Counted from the first letter of the stretch, positions 54,449 through 63,587 are shown. The stretch: 64,000 bases of DNA from Halobacillus aidingensis (GCF_900104185.1 NZ_FNIZ01000004.1:62001-126000); one strand, 5' to 3'. A program made the numbers and translations. The notes: a model not told the origin generated them from the letters alone.

Positions 54449-55515
54449 TGCATCGGTAATGTTATAGAAAAACAGTGATTCCGGCCGTCTGTTTCCAATT
54501 GAATCTGACCACCATGTCGTTCAACGATCTGTTTACTGATTGAAAGCCCGAGCCCAGAACGGCCATCTGAACGGGAACGATCCACGCGATAAAAGCGATC
54601 AAAAACTCGATCCTTTTCATTTAAAGGAATCGCTTTTCCTCCTCCTTTTACCTTGATCACGTATTTTTCACCTTCTGCTCTCCCTTCGATTTCCACTCCA
54701 TCTGTGCCCTCATGGTACTCAAGAGCATTCCTCAATAAATTCGTCAAAACCTGCTGGATGCCTTGTCTATTTACAGACACTTCCGCAGCTTCAACCTCAC
54801 TCTTCAACCCAATGCCCTTTTTCTCAAATTCCAACGTGAACATCTGACTTACTTGAGAGATCACCTGTGTCATTTCCTCTTGGCTGACCTCCAGTGGCTT
54901 CGAAGGGGTCAGCGTTGTCCAGGATTCCATGTCGTCCAGCCGGGAGAGCAGTTGAGAGACTCGATCGGTTTCTTCTGCAAGAGAACGGTAAATCGTCTGA
55001 TCCCCTGAAATCACCCCTTTTTCAAGGGCCTCCAAATAACCTTGCAAATTGGATAATGGTGTACGTAATTCATGAGATAAGTCACGAAGCATTTGGTGAC
55101 GAGAGCGCTCCTGTTGCTGCAAACGACGGTTCATTCGATTGAAGTGGTCCACAAGTTCTCCTATTTCATCATTGGTATGGACGTTCAAATCTCCTGGGTA
55201 GTTCCCGGATTTCATCGTTTCCATGGCCGAGCTCAACTCTTTAACAGGGACAAGCACTTTCCTTGTCACGGTTGAATATAAAAAAGCTCCCATCACGATG
55301 ACGACGCCGCCGATCACCCATGCGTAAATGAGCAAAGAGTTGTTGAAGGTCAACTGGGCTTCACGCTCGACGCCTGTAATATCAGCAGCCAGAAAACAAG
55401 CCGTCTGATAGAGTGTCATTCCTGTAACGATGACGACTCCAATAAGAAGCGCAATGTTTACGATTGTCATCTTCACCCAAAGTTTCGGCGGCAGGACCCG
55501 TTCAATGAGACGCAT
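54442..55515 (-). CDS. sensor histidine kinase
   Basis: 357 aa membrane kinase: helix 1 (about 15-37), short extracellular loop, helix 2 (about 64-84), HAMP linker (about 86-137), HisKA with the phospho-acceptor in MLRDLSHELRTPLSNLQGY, and HATPase with NLLRNALEYH (N box) and GLGLSISKQIVERHGGQI (G boxes). The extracellular part is only about 25 residues, so signal sensing is likely in the membrane. Overlaps the response regulator by 14 bases. Downstream of a thioredoxin/CcdA cluster, so a redox or envelope signal is possible. Confidence 0.92.
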   Translation of the reverse strand: MRLIERVLPPKLWVKMTIVNIALLIGVVIVTGMTLYQTACFLAADITGVEREAQLTFNNSLLIYAWVIGGVVIVMGAFLYSTVTRKVLVPVKELSSAMETMKSGNYPGDLNVHTNDEIGELVDHFNRMNRRLQQQERSRHQMLRDLSHELRTPLSNLQGYLEALEKGVISGDQTIYRSLAEETDRVSQLLSRLDDMESWTTLTPSKPLEVSQEEMTQVISQVSQMFTLEFEKKGIGLKSEVEAAEVSVNRQGIQQVLTNLLRNALEYHEGTDGVEIEGRAEGEKYVIKVKGGGKAIPLNEKDRVFDRFYRVDRSRSDGRSGLGLSISKQIVERHGGQIQLETDGRNHCFSITLPMQA

Positions 55516-56185
55516 ATTTATACCCCATCCCTCTTACCGTCACAATTCTCTTCGGATCAGAAGCATCTGTTTCTATTTTTCGGCGGAGCTTTTTAATGTG
55601 CGCATCAATGGTACGGGCCATAATGTCCGCTTCGCCGTGCGGATGGATTTGTTCGAGGAGCTGTTCCCTCGTAAACACTTGATCTTTGTGATCCATCATA
55701 AAATAAAGCAGGTTGAACTCGTAGTGCGTCAACTCCAGTCGTTCACCGTCCAACCATACTTCTCCTTTCCGCGGCTTCACTTCAAGTCCTTCATGGGAGA
55801 GCTTTTGGCACACATGGCCCGTTCTCCGTAAGACCGCTTCCACGTGCGCCATCAATTCTTCCGGGCTGAACGGTTTCGTCATGTAATCATCAGCACCGAG
55901 ACGCAGCCCTGAAATCCGGTCTTCCGTCGTTCCCTTCGCAGACAACATAATGACGCCAGGGGAGTCCTTGCTTTCTTCCTTAACAAAGCGGCATAACTCT
56001 TCCCCACTCCATTTCGGCAGCATCAAATCAAGGATCAGCAGGCAGGGACGGTGCAGAAGATAGAGCTCCTTGCCCTCTTCCCCGTCATAAGCCTGTTTGA
56101 CGCCGTACCCTTCATTCGCTAAGTAAATGCTTATGAGATTTGAAATTTTCCGGTCATCTTCAACGATCAGTACTTCTGGTTTCAT
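55502..56185 (-). CDS. OmpR/PhoB-family response regulator
   Basis: 227 aa. Receiver with acidic pair E9/D10/D11, phospho-acceptor D53 (LLILDLMLPKWSGEEL) and lysine in DDYMTKPFSPEEL. C-terminal winged helix (about 130-226) with FTREQLLEQIHPHGEADIMA and RGMGYKYASH. Forms a pair with the overlapping kinase; 10 bp after the TlpA-like gene, so all five genes 54.4-58.1 kb are probably one operon. Confidence 0.94.
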   Translation of the reverse strand: MKPEVLIVEDDRKISNLISIYLANEGYGVKQAYDGEEGKELYLLHRPCLLILDLMLPKWSGEELCRFVKEESKDSPGVIMLSAKGTTEDRISGLRLGADDYMTKPFSPEELMAHVEAVLRRTGHVCQKLSHEGLEVKPRKGEVWLDGERLELTHYEFNLLYFMMDHKDQVFTREQLLEQIHPHGEADIMARTIDAHIKKLRRKIETDASDPKRIVTVRGMGYKYASH

Positions 56186-56195
56186 GTAATCACCC

Positions 56196-56759
56196 TTACA
56201 TTTCTTCCATCCTTTGTACCATCATATCGTAATTCATCGCCCCAAGCATTACTGAGCTGATCTTCCCTTCTTCATTTACGAAGATAGAGGTAGGAACGGG
56301 ATTGACCTCATACTGATTGGCTACGGAAACATCTTTATCAAGCAATATAGGGAACGTTAATCCAAATTCGTCTACAAAACTCTGAACACCCTGTTCACTT
56401 GCCTCTGTTTCTGTCAAATTGACGGCCAGTACCTTTATATCCTCGTTCTCGGAAAACTTCTGCATGTCCGGCATTTCTGCACGGCATGGCGGGCACCACG
56501 TCGCCCAGAAATTAATCATTACTTTTTCTCCACGATAATCAGACAAAGAAACCTCTTCGCCACCGAGCGTCTGCAGCGTGAAATCCGGCGCTTGCTGCCC
56601 TTTTTCCAACCCAATGTCGACTTCTTCCGTGGCCGGGCCCTCGGCGACCATCTTCTCGCCTTCAGCAACCGGCTCCTGGCTTTCCCCTTCATACACAAAA
56701 TCATAAACAGCCCAACCAAATAAGGCGGTTACAATGACAATGAGCCCCCATTTCTTCAT
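56196..56759 (-). CDS. membrane-anchored TlpA/ResA-type thiol-disulfide oxidoreductase
   Basis: 187 aa. N-terminal membrane anchor (about 4-20), acidic linker and an extracytoplasmic thioredoxin fold (about 52-187) with NFWATWCPPCRAEMPDM; redox cysteines C89 and C92. The insertion before the fold and the PVPTSIFVNEEG cis-Pro loop are ResA/StoA-like. Probably receives electrons from the CcdA encoded upstream and reduces exported proteins (cytochrome c or others). Confidence 0.92.
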   Translation of the reverse strand: MKKWGLIVIVTALFGWAVYDFVYEGESQEPVAEGEKMVAEGPATEEVDIGLEKGQQAPDFTLQTLGGEEVSLSDYRGEKVMINFWATWCPPCRAEMPDMQKFSENEDIKVLAVNLTETEASEQGVQSFVDEFGLTFPILLDKDVSVANQYEVNPVPTSIFVNEEGKISSVMLGAMNYDMMVQRMEEM

Positions 56760-56775
56760 ACAATCTCCTTCCTTT

Positions 56776-57528
56776 CTATAAAAAGATCATTCCTAGATTG
56801 GCAAGCCATGTATCCTGGACCAAATTCAACAGCAATGTCGACACTCTCGTCATATAACCGGTATAAAGAAACGCACCAGCTAAAATCATCGCCACTCCAC
56901 CGATTTTCAAGATCCGCTCACTGTATTTCAAGATTACTCTTGTTGATCCTATAAAAAAGGAGAATACGAGAAACGGCAGGGCAAATCCGATGACATAAAC
57001 GACGGTGTACAAGATCCCCTGCGTCGGATTGCTTGCGGATAACAAAAGAATCGATGCAAAAATTGGCCCGATACAAGGCGTCCACCCTGCTGCAAAACCC
57101 ATGCCTGCAAAAAAAGTGCCCGCTAAGCTGAGTGACGTTTTCGGCTTCGTCTGCACCCTTTTCGTTTTCATAAACCAGCCGATCTTCAACCAACCGGCGA
57201 CGAACAGCCCCATCAAAATGATGAAAACCCCAGCCAGACGCTGCAACAGCAGACCTGAGCTCCCGGTTAAAATGTTTTGTACAGCACCTCCTACATAAGA
57301 AGCGCCAATCCCTAAACTGATAAAAATAGAGGAAACGCCTAGAAGAAAAAGCAAAGAGTGTGTGAGTAACCTCTTCTTCACTTTAAGGCTGCGATTCTCT
57401 TTCATCTCTTTCACACTCATCCCGGTAATATAAGATAAATAGGCCGGGAACAAGGGCAGGGTACACGGTGATAGAAAAGAAATGATCCCTGCGCCGAGCG
57501 CAAGCCAAAGCGTTACATCAGTCCCCAT
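56776..57528 (-). CDS. CcdA-type thiol electron transporter
   Basis: 250 aa, six membrane helices, DsbD/CcdA family, carries electrons from cytosolic thioredoxin to outside thioredoxin-like proteins. Conserved membrane cysteines are in ISFLSPCTLPLFPAYLSYI (about C22) and FAAGWTPCIGPIFAS (about C153). Lies 16 bp before the TlpA-like gene, its probable partner. Confidence 0.92.
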   Translation of the reverse strand: MGTDVTLWLALGAGIISFLSPCTLPLFPAYLSYITGMSVKEMKENRSLKVKKRLLTHSLLFLLGVSSIFISLGIGASYVGGAVQNILTGSSGLLLQRLAGVFIILMGLFVAGWLKIGWFMKTKRVQTKPKTSLSLAGTFFAGMGFAAGWTPCIGPIFASILLLSASNPTQGILYTVVYVIGFALPFLVFSFFIGSTRVILKYSERILKIGGVAMILAGAFLYTGYMTRVSTLLLNLVQDTWLANLGMIFL

Positions 57529-58120
57529 GATTCATCCCTCCTTTTTTCAATAAAACCAACGTTAAACTAACCAGTGTAACTACAAGATAAAACCCGAGAT
57601 CCATTCGATACCCCATCACATCAGGAATCCGGTACAGCATCCCTGTGAGCAGCGCCCCACTGAATGCGAAGAAAACACTCCATAGACGCTGCTTATGTAA
57701 GACAACCAGGAAAAAGAAACCGAAAGCAAAGATGACATCGACGAGATGGCCTTGATCCAATACGAGCTTCTCTAATAAGGCAAAGCCTACAAAACTACTG
57801 GCCAACATCAGAATGTAAGCCTGCAAATAGGGTTTATGAACATGACGCTTCTGCCATTCCCACAAGATTGTAGCTATACAGGCGATGTAAAATTCAACCG
57901 TTCCACTCGGATAAGCAAGCACCGAGAGCGGATAATCCAACAAAAGCTCCCATTGCGTCAATCCTTTAGCTCCTATAAAAAACAGAAGCCATGTAGTGAG
58001 GGTCGAAGCGTAGCTTTCAACCGTTTTCTTTTTTTCCTTTTGTGAGGAAAGAATCCAAAATACAGCCAGCCCGATAAGCAATGCGATGACCCTGATGACC
58101 AGCAGTGGTTGCAAAATCAT
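57518..58120 (-). CDS. polytopic membrane protein of unknown function
   Basis: 200 aa with about six predicted membrane helices and basic cytosolic loops (SSQKEKKKTVE, WEWQKRHVHKP). A short segment LSVLAYPSGTVEFY is unusual for a plain anchor but matches no motif I can name. It overlaps ccdA by 11 bases and heads the thioredoxin/two-component operon, so it may help the redox relay or be its sensor partner; not shown by sequence. Confidence 0.75.
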   Translation of the reverse strand: MILQPLLVIRVIALLIGLAVFWILSSQKEKKKTVESYASTLTTWLLFFIGAKGLTQWELLLDYPLSVLAYPSGTVEFYIACIATILWEWQKRHVHKPYLQAYILMLASSFVGFALLEKLVLDQGHLVDVIFAFGFFFLVVLHKQRLWSVFFAFSGALLTGMLYRIPDVMGYRMDLGFYLVVTLVSLTLVLLKKGGMNHGD

Positions 58121-58163
58121 ATGAAAACCTCTTTTCCTTCTGTCTATCCTAAATCACATGTGT

Positions 58164-58201
58164 GAAAATATCATGAAAGAACAAACACCCGTGATATTTT
58201 C
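58164..58201. promoter_or_regulatory. 10-bp inverted repeat upstream of the redox/two-component operon
   Basis: GAAAATATCA (58164-58173) and TGATATTTTC (58192-58201) are perfect inverses 18 nt apart, 44-81 bp before the 58120 start. Candidate operator, perhaps of the operon's own response regulator; hairpin function cannot be excluded. Confidence 0.5.
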
Positions 58202-58288
58202 CCATAATAAAAGAAGCCTCTGGACTTCAAAAGCCCTGGCCTCCACTATCTTACACTATAATCCTTCCGATTGGCTGTTCATTGATTT

Positions 58289-58975
58289 TCAGCCATTTTC
58301 GATAAACGTGAGGACATCTGTCATAGAAAAGGATGGCTTATGGTGGTGGACATGTTCAAAAATCTTCTCCATAAACTTAAAGTTTTCCAACGTATCCACG
58401 GACCAGTCATGATGACTGAGGTCTTGATCATGCACAACCTTCCCAACAGCTGCCTCCCCCACTCGTTTCAGTATAAATGGGGTGACCTGTTCAAAGTCAT
58501 GAGACGAGCTTGCATTCATGTAGGCATCTTTCAAAGCTTCATAAGTAAAGACTTCAACATCCATTCCTTTGGGATAGGTCCTGTGGAGAGTATTTGAAAC
58601 ATACAAGTGCCTAGGATAATGCTGAAGGAACATATCAACCACTTGATCGATGATTACAGGATCCATACAGAGGCCAGTTCCCGACAGTCGAACAATGACA
58701 TCCGCTTTAAATTTCCGACCGGTTTCATAATATCGGCCAAGCACATCTTTTTCTGAACCACGAAACGTATCCACATTCAACTGATGACACAACTGAACAA
58801 TTGGATCATCGGTTTCCTTCGTCGATGTACTCACTACAAGTTGATCAATCCTCTTCGCACGCCGTACCCTTTCTATCAGATAGGCCAAAAGCGGTTTTTC
58901 ATTCACTTTGCTCATGATTATTCCCGGACATGCGGATCCTTCCATCCGCGCCTGTACAATAGCTACAACGTTCAT
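58289..58975 (-). CDS. SpsF-like cytidylyltransferase homologue, degenerate signature
   Basis: 228 aa, GT-A-like nucleotidyltransferase fold of the SpsF/CMP-KDO synthetase group. IVQARMEGSACPGIIMSKV (6-24) stands where active members have an ARMGSTRLPGK-type loop; RLSGTGLCMDPVIID (about 96-110) stands where others have TADCPLIDP. The nucleotide-binding Arg/Lys and the metal aspartate are therefore replaced, while the later parts (DVEVFTYEALKDAY, FEQVTPFI) are normal. Probably altered or lost catalysis. ATG with GGGGGGAGA upstream; single gene. B. subtilis SpsF makes spore-coat polysaccharide precursors. Confidence 0.75.
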   Translation of the reverse strand: MNVVAIVQARMEGSACPGIIMSKVNEKPLLAYLIERVRRAKRIDQLVVSTSTKETDDPIVQLCHQLNVDTFRGSEKDVLGRYYETGRKFKADVIVRLSGTGLCMDPVIIDQVVDMFLQHYPRHLYVSNTLHRTYPKGMDVEVFTYEALKDAYMNASSSHDFEQVTPFILKRVGEAAVGKVVHDQDLSHHDWSVDTLENFKFMEKIFEHVHHHKPSFSMTDVLTFIENG

Positions 58976-59031
58976 TGTCTCCCCCCTACAATAATCATCT
59001 TATGAAAAAAAGAGGAGGATCATTAATCATA

Positions 59032-59070
59032 GAAAAGCCAAGGCGCAATACTCCAGCACCTTGGCTTTCA
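59032..59070 (-). terminator. terminator of the dioxygenase gene
   Basis: AAAGCCAAGG / CCTTGGCTTT with a 15-nt loop and short T run on the minus strand, directly after the stop. Confidence 0.8.
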
Positions 59071-59071
59071 T

Positions 59072-60055
59072 TCATTCATATTCTTTTTCTATATCCTTCG
59101 TACTTCGAACCGTATCGATTGGACGAACATAATTCTCAATCTCTTCACGCTTCGGTTCAAGCTTCGGCGGCAGAGACAGCTTTTCACCAAGGGTTTCATA
59201 TGGTTCATCGCCCATGAAGCCCGGCCCGTCTGTTGCCCATTCAAATAAAATGGACGGGGAAACTTTTGCATATAAAGAACCGAAATAGTGGCGATTGACG
59301 AACCCTGAGTTCCTTAAGCCGAACTTCGATAAACGTTCGATCCATTCCTCCAACGCTTCTCTGTCTTCCACACGGAAAGCAGCATGGTGGACGGTTCCAT
59401 ATCCCTGACGTGCCGGAGGGAGAATCGCGTTATATTCTACGATGACAGAAGCACCGTTTCCACCTTCCCCCACTTCAAACAAGGTGAACGCTCCTTCTTC
59501 ATCCACTTCCCTGAAATTCATGACTTTCTCCAGCACTTCCTTGAAGTATTTTTTATTATCGACTCTCACGTACAAGGGGCCGAGACCAGTAATCGCGTAC
59601 TCCAATGGAACAGGGCCATTCTGCCATGGTGTACCCGGCGCTACTCCATCGTCGTTTTCATCGGATACTAGTTCATAAGCCTGATCATCAAAATCGACGA
59701 ACGGAAGCACCTTTTTACCAAACCGCTCCTGGATTCCTTTGTGTTTCACTTCCAAGCGGTCAAATCGCTTCACCCAGTAGTCCAATGCCGCGTCGCTCGG
59801 TACTCGGAACGATGTTTTCGCGATCTCATTCGTCCCATGCGAGCCTTTCGGAATGCCCGGAAAATCAAAGAAGGTCATATCCGTACCTGGATTTCCCTCA
59901 TCATCTGCGAAAAATAAATGGTATGTTTCAATATCATCCTGGTTGACCGTCTTTTTGACAAGACGCATCCCTAGGACATATGTGAAAAATTCATAATTCT
60001 TCTCTGCACTGCTTGTTATGGCGGTTACATGGTGAATCCCTTTCAATTCATTCAT
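59072..60055 (-). CDS. ring-cleaving dioxygenase, glyoxalase fold (MhqO/MhqA type)
   Basis: 327 aa; ATG 60055 with GGGAGGCG upstream (an ATG at 60070 precedes that site). Two vicinal-oxygen-chelate halves: GIHHVTAITSSAEKNYEFFT (metal His near 8), then TVHHAAFRVEDREALEEW (His near 219) and SPSILFEWATDGPGF (Glu). The family opens hydroquinone or catechol-like rings, in B. subtilis as part of the MhqR quinone-stress response. The promoter with an MhqR-like operator supports this. Exact paralogue (mhqA, mhqE or mhqO) not decidable. Confidence 0.9.
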   Translation of the reverse strand: MNELKGIHHVTAITSSAEKNYEFFTYVLGMRLVKKTVNQDDIETYHLFFADDEGNPGTDMTFFDFPGIPKGSHGTNEIAKTSFRVPSDAALDYWVKRFDRLEVKHKGIQERFGKKVLPFVDFDDQAYELVSDENDDGVAPGTPWQNGPVPLEYAITGLGPLYVRVDNKKYFKEVLEKVMNFREVDEEGAFTLFEVGEGGNGASVIVEYNAILPPARQGYGTVHHAAFRVEDREALEEWIERLSKFGLRNSGFVNRHYFGSLYAKVSPSILFEWATDGPGFMGDEPYETLGEKLSLPPKLEPKREEIENYVRPIDTVRSTKDIEKEYE

Positions 60056-60092
60056 TCGATCGCCTCCCATATATCTATAGCTACATCATAAA

Positions 60093-60110
60093 TATCTCAG
60101 TTTCAAGATA
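60093..60110. promoter_or_regulatory. MhqR-type operator
   Basis: TATCTCAGTTTCAAGATA agrees with the MhqR operator TATCTCGAATTCGAGATA at 14 of 18 positions, with both outer arms intact. It directly follows the -10 box, covering the transcription start, so binding would repress. Confidence 0.72.
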
Positions 60111-60139
60111 AATATAATACATATCCACTTCCATGTCAA
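60111..60139 (-). promoter_or_regulatory. promoter of the dioxygenase gene
   Basis: Minus strand TTGACA (60139-60134), 17-nt spacer, TATATT (60116-60111). Confidence 0.8.
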
Positions 60140-60284
60140 TTTATTGAGTTCATACAATAACCATCCCGCTCATACCTTCTGTATAGGAAGACACCATTTT
60201 CCACCTTAGACCGATCTTAACTCCTAGCTTAAATTCTTCGGTCTGGCGTAAGTTTTTCAGTTTAATAAGTTAAAAGGAGGTAGT

Positions 60285-61685
60285 ATGAACATGGAAACAT
60301 TTTTCGTTATCGTCAACATCGCTCTTATTTTTGCACTTATTTTTGTCCTCATCCGCATGCAGCAAAAACACGTCTCATTCAGTAAGCGTGTCTTTGCAGG
60401 CCTTGGACTAGGGGTCCTCTTAGGTATGTACTTACAGGTCGCCTTTGGAACCGATTCCAGCATCACCGCACAGACAACAGATTGGTACAACATTGCCGGA
60501 CGTGGGTATGTACGCTTGCTCATGATGATTGTCATCCCGTTAATTATGGTGTCCATCATCCAATCCATCATTAATCTCGAAAAAACATCACAGTTAGGAA
60601 AAATCTCACTTTGGATCATCGGTGTCCTCGTAGGAACAACGGCGATTGCAGCGCTTGTGGGAATCGGGAGCTCCTTTTTGTTCGATTTGAATGCAAGTGA
60701 AATTGAAGCAGGTCAAGCAGAAGAAAGCCGAGGGTTATATTTAGAAGAACGCCTGACCGATGTTCAGGATATGTCCACACCACAAAAGATTCTCGAATTC
60801 ATACCAGCGAACCCTTTTCTTGACATGACTGGAGATCGCGCAACGTCTACCATAGCTGTCGTCCTCTTCTCTGCCATCATCGGCATCGCTGTTCTCGGTG
60901 TGCGTCGCAAACAGCCGGAACAAGTGGAAATGTTCGTCAAAATCGTAAACTCCTTTTATGCGGTCGTCATGCGGATCGTCACACTTGTCCTCCGTCTCAC
61001 TCCCATCGGAATTTTAGGACTGATGGCTACCACCGTAGCGAAAACAGATGTAGCCGGAATACTCGAATTAGGGAAATTCGTCCTCGCTTCTTATGTCGCA
61101 TTAGGTGTGATGTTCATCATCCACCTTGTATTAATCGGAATCTTTGGGTTAAATCCTTTCACATATTTACGAAAAGTATTGCCCGTTTTAAGCTTTGCGT
61201 TCACCTCAAGATCTAGTGCCGGAACGATTCCGTTGAATATTTCTGCCCAGAAAAACAGCCTTGGGGTTGAAGAAGGGGTTGCAAACATGTCTGCCTCCTT
61301 CGGTGCGACCATCGGTCAAAATGGCTGTGCCGGCATTTATCCAGCCATGCTCGCTGTCATGATCGCCCCTTCTGTAGGGATCGATCCGTTGAGCCCTGGA
61401 TTCCTCATTCAACTTGTGTTGATTGTGGCTATCAGTTCATTCGGTGTCGCCGGTGTTGGAGGCGGGGCAACATTTGCAGCATTAATCGTGCTCTCTTCCA
61501 TGAACCTCCCTGTCGCCCTTGCCGGATTGCTCATTTCTGTTGAGCCTTTGATTGATATGGGGCGTACAGCATTGAACGTCAATGGGGCGATGACTTCAGG
61601 AACATTGACCTCACGTGTCATGAAGACCTTGAATCTCGAGCGCTACAACGACAGAAAAGCAGTTGAAAAAGATATCGTGGTTTAA
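60285..61685 (+). CDS. tcyP: L-cystine symporter, TcyP type
   Basis: 466 aa, dicarboxylate/amino acid:cation symporter family with about eight membrane helices and re-entrant loops. LMMIVIPLIMVSIIQSIINL, LSFAFTSRSSAGTIPLNI (HP1 serine-rich loop), ASFGATIGQNGCAGIYPAM and AGVGGGATFAALIVL are the substrate/ion segments in their TcyP form. Imports cystine with high affinity in B. subtilis. The ATG at 60285 has GGAGG four bases upstream; the next ATG (60291) has better spacing and may be used. Confidence 0.9.
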   Translation: MNMETFFVIVNIALIFALIFVLIRMQQKHVSFSKRVFAGLGLGVLLGMYLQVAFGTDSSITAQTTDWYNIAGRGYVRLLMMIVIPLIMVSIIQSIINLEKTSQLGKISLWIIGVLVGTTAIAALVGIGSSFLFDLNASEIEAGQAEESRGLYLEERLTDVQDMSTPQKILEFIPANPFLDMTGDRATSTIAVVLFSAIIGIAVLGVRRKQPEQVEMFVKIVNSFYAVVMRIVTLVLRLTPIGILGLMATTVAKTDVAGILELGKFVLASYVALGVMFIIHLVLIGIFGLNPFTYLRKVLPVLSFAFTSRSSAGTIPLNISAQKNSLGVEEGVANMSASFGATIGQNGCAGIYPAMLAVMIAPSVGIDPLSPGFLIQLVLIVAISSFGVAGVGGGATFAALIVLSSMNLPVALAGLLISVEPLIDMGRTALNVNGAMTSGTLTSRVMKTLNLERYNDRKAVEKDIVV

Positions 61686-61688
61686 GCC

Positions 61689-61724
61689 AAAAAAGGCCTC
61701 TCCAGTTAAGGAGAGGCCTTTTTC
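61689..61724. terminator. bidirectional terminator between tcyP and ggt
   Basis: AAAAAAGGCCTCTCC / GGAGAGGCCTTTTT, perfect stem with 6-nt loop between convergent genes. Confidence 0.92.
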
Positions 61725-61726
61725 AT

Positions 61727-63574
61727 CTATTGTGCTGTACTCACATCATCCATACCATCCTGGTTCCCAATCTGCCATGTTCCTAAACGTCGAGGATCTC
61801 CGCCCCCATACATTTGGAGGACATCCCCGTTCGTGCGGATTCCAAGTCCCTGGATGCCGCCATAGAAAACAGGAGAATCATGCTCAATGACAGAGTAGCC
61901 TTTCAAATCCCTTAAGCGGGCGATTGGCTGCTGTTCAATCAAGTTTTCAACATGAACGACGTTATCTTCTGTATAAAAACGACTGCGACCGATGGCTTCC
62001 TGCAAGGTCAGCTGCTCACCAGTGTCTTCATTCAATCCATATTCGTATTGAATCAAGGTTTGAATCAGCATCGCCGGGATCCTTTTCCCACCAGGGGAAC
62101 CGATGCCGAGGACCGCTTTTCCGTCTTTTTCGAAAATCATCGGTGAGACGAACGACCGCGGGCGTTTGCCTGGTTCATAGGCGTTCATAGAATCTTCCGC
62201 TGTATCGAAATTGTTCATTTGGTGGTTTAAAAAGAAACCATCAATGTACAAACCGGAGCCGAAGAATTTCCCTAATGAGTTGGTCGCGGAAACCATCATC
62301 CCGTTCTTATCGACTACGACAAAGTGCGTCGTATTGCGGTGATCGGCTTTCTCACCTGGTGCGGTGTACAGGTCCGCGGAACTTGTCAGTGCACCCTCAC
62401 CGACAGAAAATTCTTCTTCAAACAACTGATTTGTATATTCTGTAGAAGTCAATTTCTCCTGCTCCACTTCCTCAAATGCAGGATCGCCCAGGGTGTACAC
62501 TCGATCTGTGTAGACCTTATCGACGATTTTGTTCACAAGGTGGATATAGATATCTTGATATTGTGGATCATTGACAATCTGTTCCATGTTTTCTGGAAGG
62601 TTTCCATCCAGAAAAGCAGGCCATCCTCCACCAGGCAGGGCATATTCTTCTTCCAGTACTTCATCCAGGTTAGCTTCCAATTGTTCCAGCATCTTCAATG
62701 CCTGAATAACGATGATGCCTGATGTCGGAGAAGATCCGGCATACAAGGTCTGGCCTTTGAATTCTCCTTTTGGTGCAGGACGTTTACCGACTTCATAAGC
62801 TTCAAGGTCACCCGGTTGAAAACCGAGCTGACTTGTAAGCGAGTCAGCGATCTCCCCTTCATAGAAAGATTCCGCCCCTTCTCGCTGCAGTTTTTTCAAT
62901 GTCTCTGCAAGCTCTGCTTGAACAAGGGTATCGTTGATCTGCAGCGGCCGATCTTCGGGGTAAAACATGTTGTAAACGGCCGGGTCTTCATTCCCTGACT
63001 GAATGAAACGTCTCGAGTTTTGAAGCTGCTCATTGAAAATTCGTCCGACTTTGATGCCTTCTTCACTATGAGTGACGGCATCTTCAAGCAGCTGATTCCA
63101 CTCCATTTCATCTCCGTAATCTTCGTAGACTTTGCCCATCCCTTTCACAAAACCAGGCACAGCAATTCCGCGTTGAGGCCGCGCCCCACTTACAGGAGCT
63201 GCTTCGCGGTAATCGTACGTGATGGCTCCTTCATCCGGTTCGTGGACAATCATTTGTCCACCCCCGCCAATCCCAGAGCCATAAGGTTCAACGACATTCA
63301 GCACAAAGGAGACGGCTATAGCTGCTTCGGCAGCATTCCCTCCCTCGTTAAGCACCTTCATCCCAGCTTCAACTGCGAGAGGATGCACAGCACTGACGCC
63401 ATATACAAAAGCTTCTTCCTCTGAGGAAGTATCTACTTCAACCGTCTCCTCACGACCTTGGACTTCATAAGGTTCACGGAACTGGTCAAACTCTTCTTCA
63501 AAATAAACATTCCATCCAACTAAGCCGACGAAAATGATGCCGGCAAGTATATAGGTCACCTTCAAATCACTCAA
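61727..63574 (-). CDS. ggt: gamma-glutamyltransferase (GGT/CapD-like)
   Basis: 615 aa from TTG 63574 with AGGAGG eight bases upstream (the frame is open to 63598 but overlaps that site). One N-terminal membrane anchor (LKVTYILAGIIFVGLVGW), then the Ntn-hydrolase precursor: large subunit with GSGIGGGGQMIVHEP, autocleavage and nucleophile threonine in HRNTTHFVVVDKNG, small subunit with GSPGGKRIPAMLIQTLIQY. Splits gamma-glutamyl bonds. Its partner just upstream is capA, so action on poly-gamma-glutamate (as CapD or a Ggt of the pgs locus) is likely. Confidence 0.93.
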   Translation of the reverse strand: MSDLKVTYILAGIIFVGLVGWNVYFEEEFDQFREPYEVQGREETVEVDTSSEEEAFVYGVSAVHPLAVEAGMKVLNEGGNAAEAAIAVSFVLNVVEPYGSGIGGGGQMIVHEPDEGAITYDYREAAPVSGARPQRGIAVPGFVKGMGKVYEDYGDEMEWNQLLEDAVTHSEEGIKVGRIFNEQLQNSRRFIQSGNEDPAVYNMFYPEDRPLQINDTLVQAELAETLKKLQREGAESFYEGEIADSLTSQLGFQPGDLEAYEVGKRPAPKGEFKGQTLYAGSSPTSGIIVIQALKMLEQLEANLDEVLEEEYALPGGGWPAFLDGNLPENMEQIVNDPQYQDIYIHLVNKIVDKVYTDRVYTLGDPAFEEVEQEKLTSTEYTNQLFEEEFSVGEGALTSSADLYTAPGEKADHRNTTHFVVVDKNGMMVSATNSLGKFFGSGLYIDGFFLNHQMNNFDTAEDSMNAYEPGKRPRSFVSPMIFEKDGKAVLGIGSPGGKRIPAMLIQTLIQYEYGLNEDTGEQLTLQEAIGRSRFYTEDNVVHVENLIEQQPIARLRDLKGYSVIEHDSPVFYGGIQGLGIRTNGDVLQMYGGGDPRRLGTWQIGNQDGMDDVSTAQ

Positions 63575-63587
63575 ACCTGTGAACCTC

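Noticed and set aside
60208-60244. Riboswitch upstream of tcyP
   Set aside because: AGACCGA...TTCGGTCT forms a hairpin, but none of the core motifs of the S-box or T-box is present.
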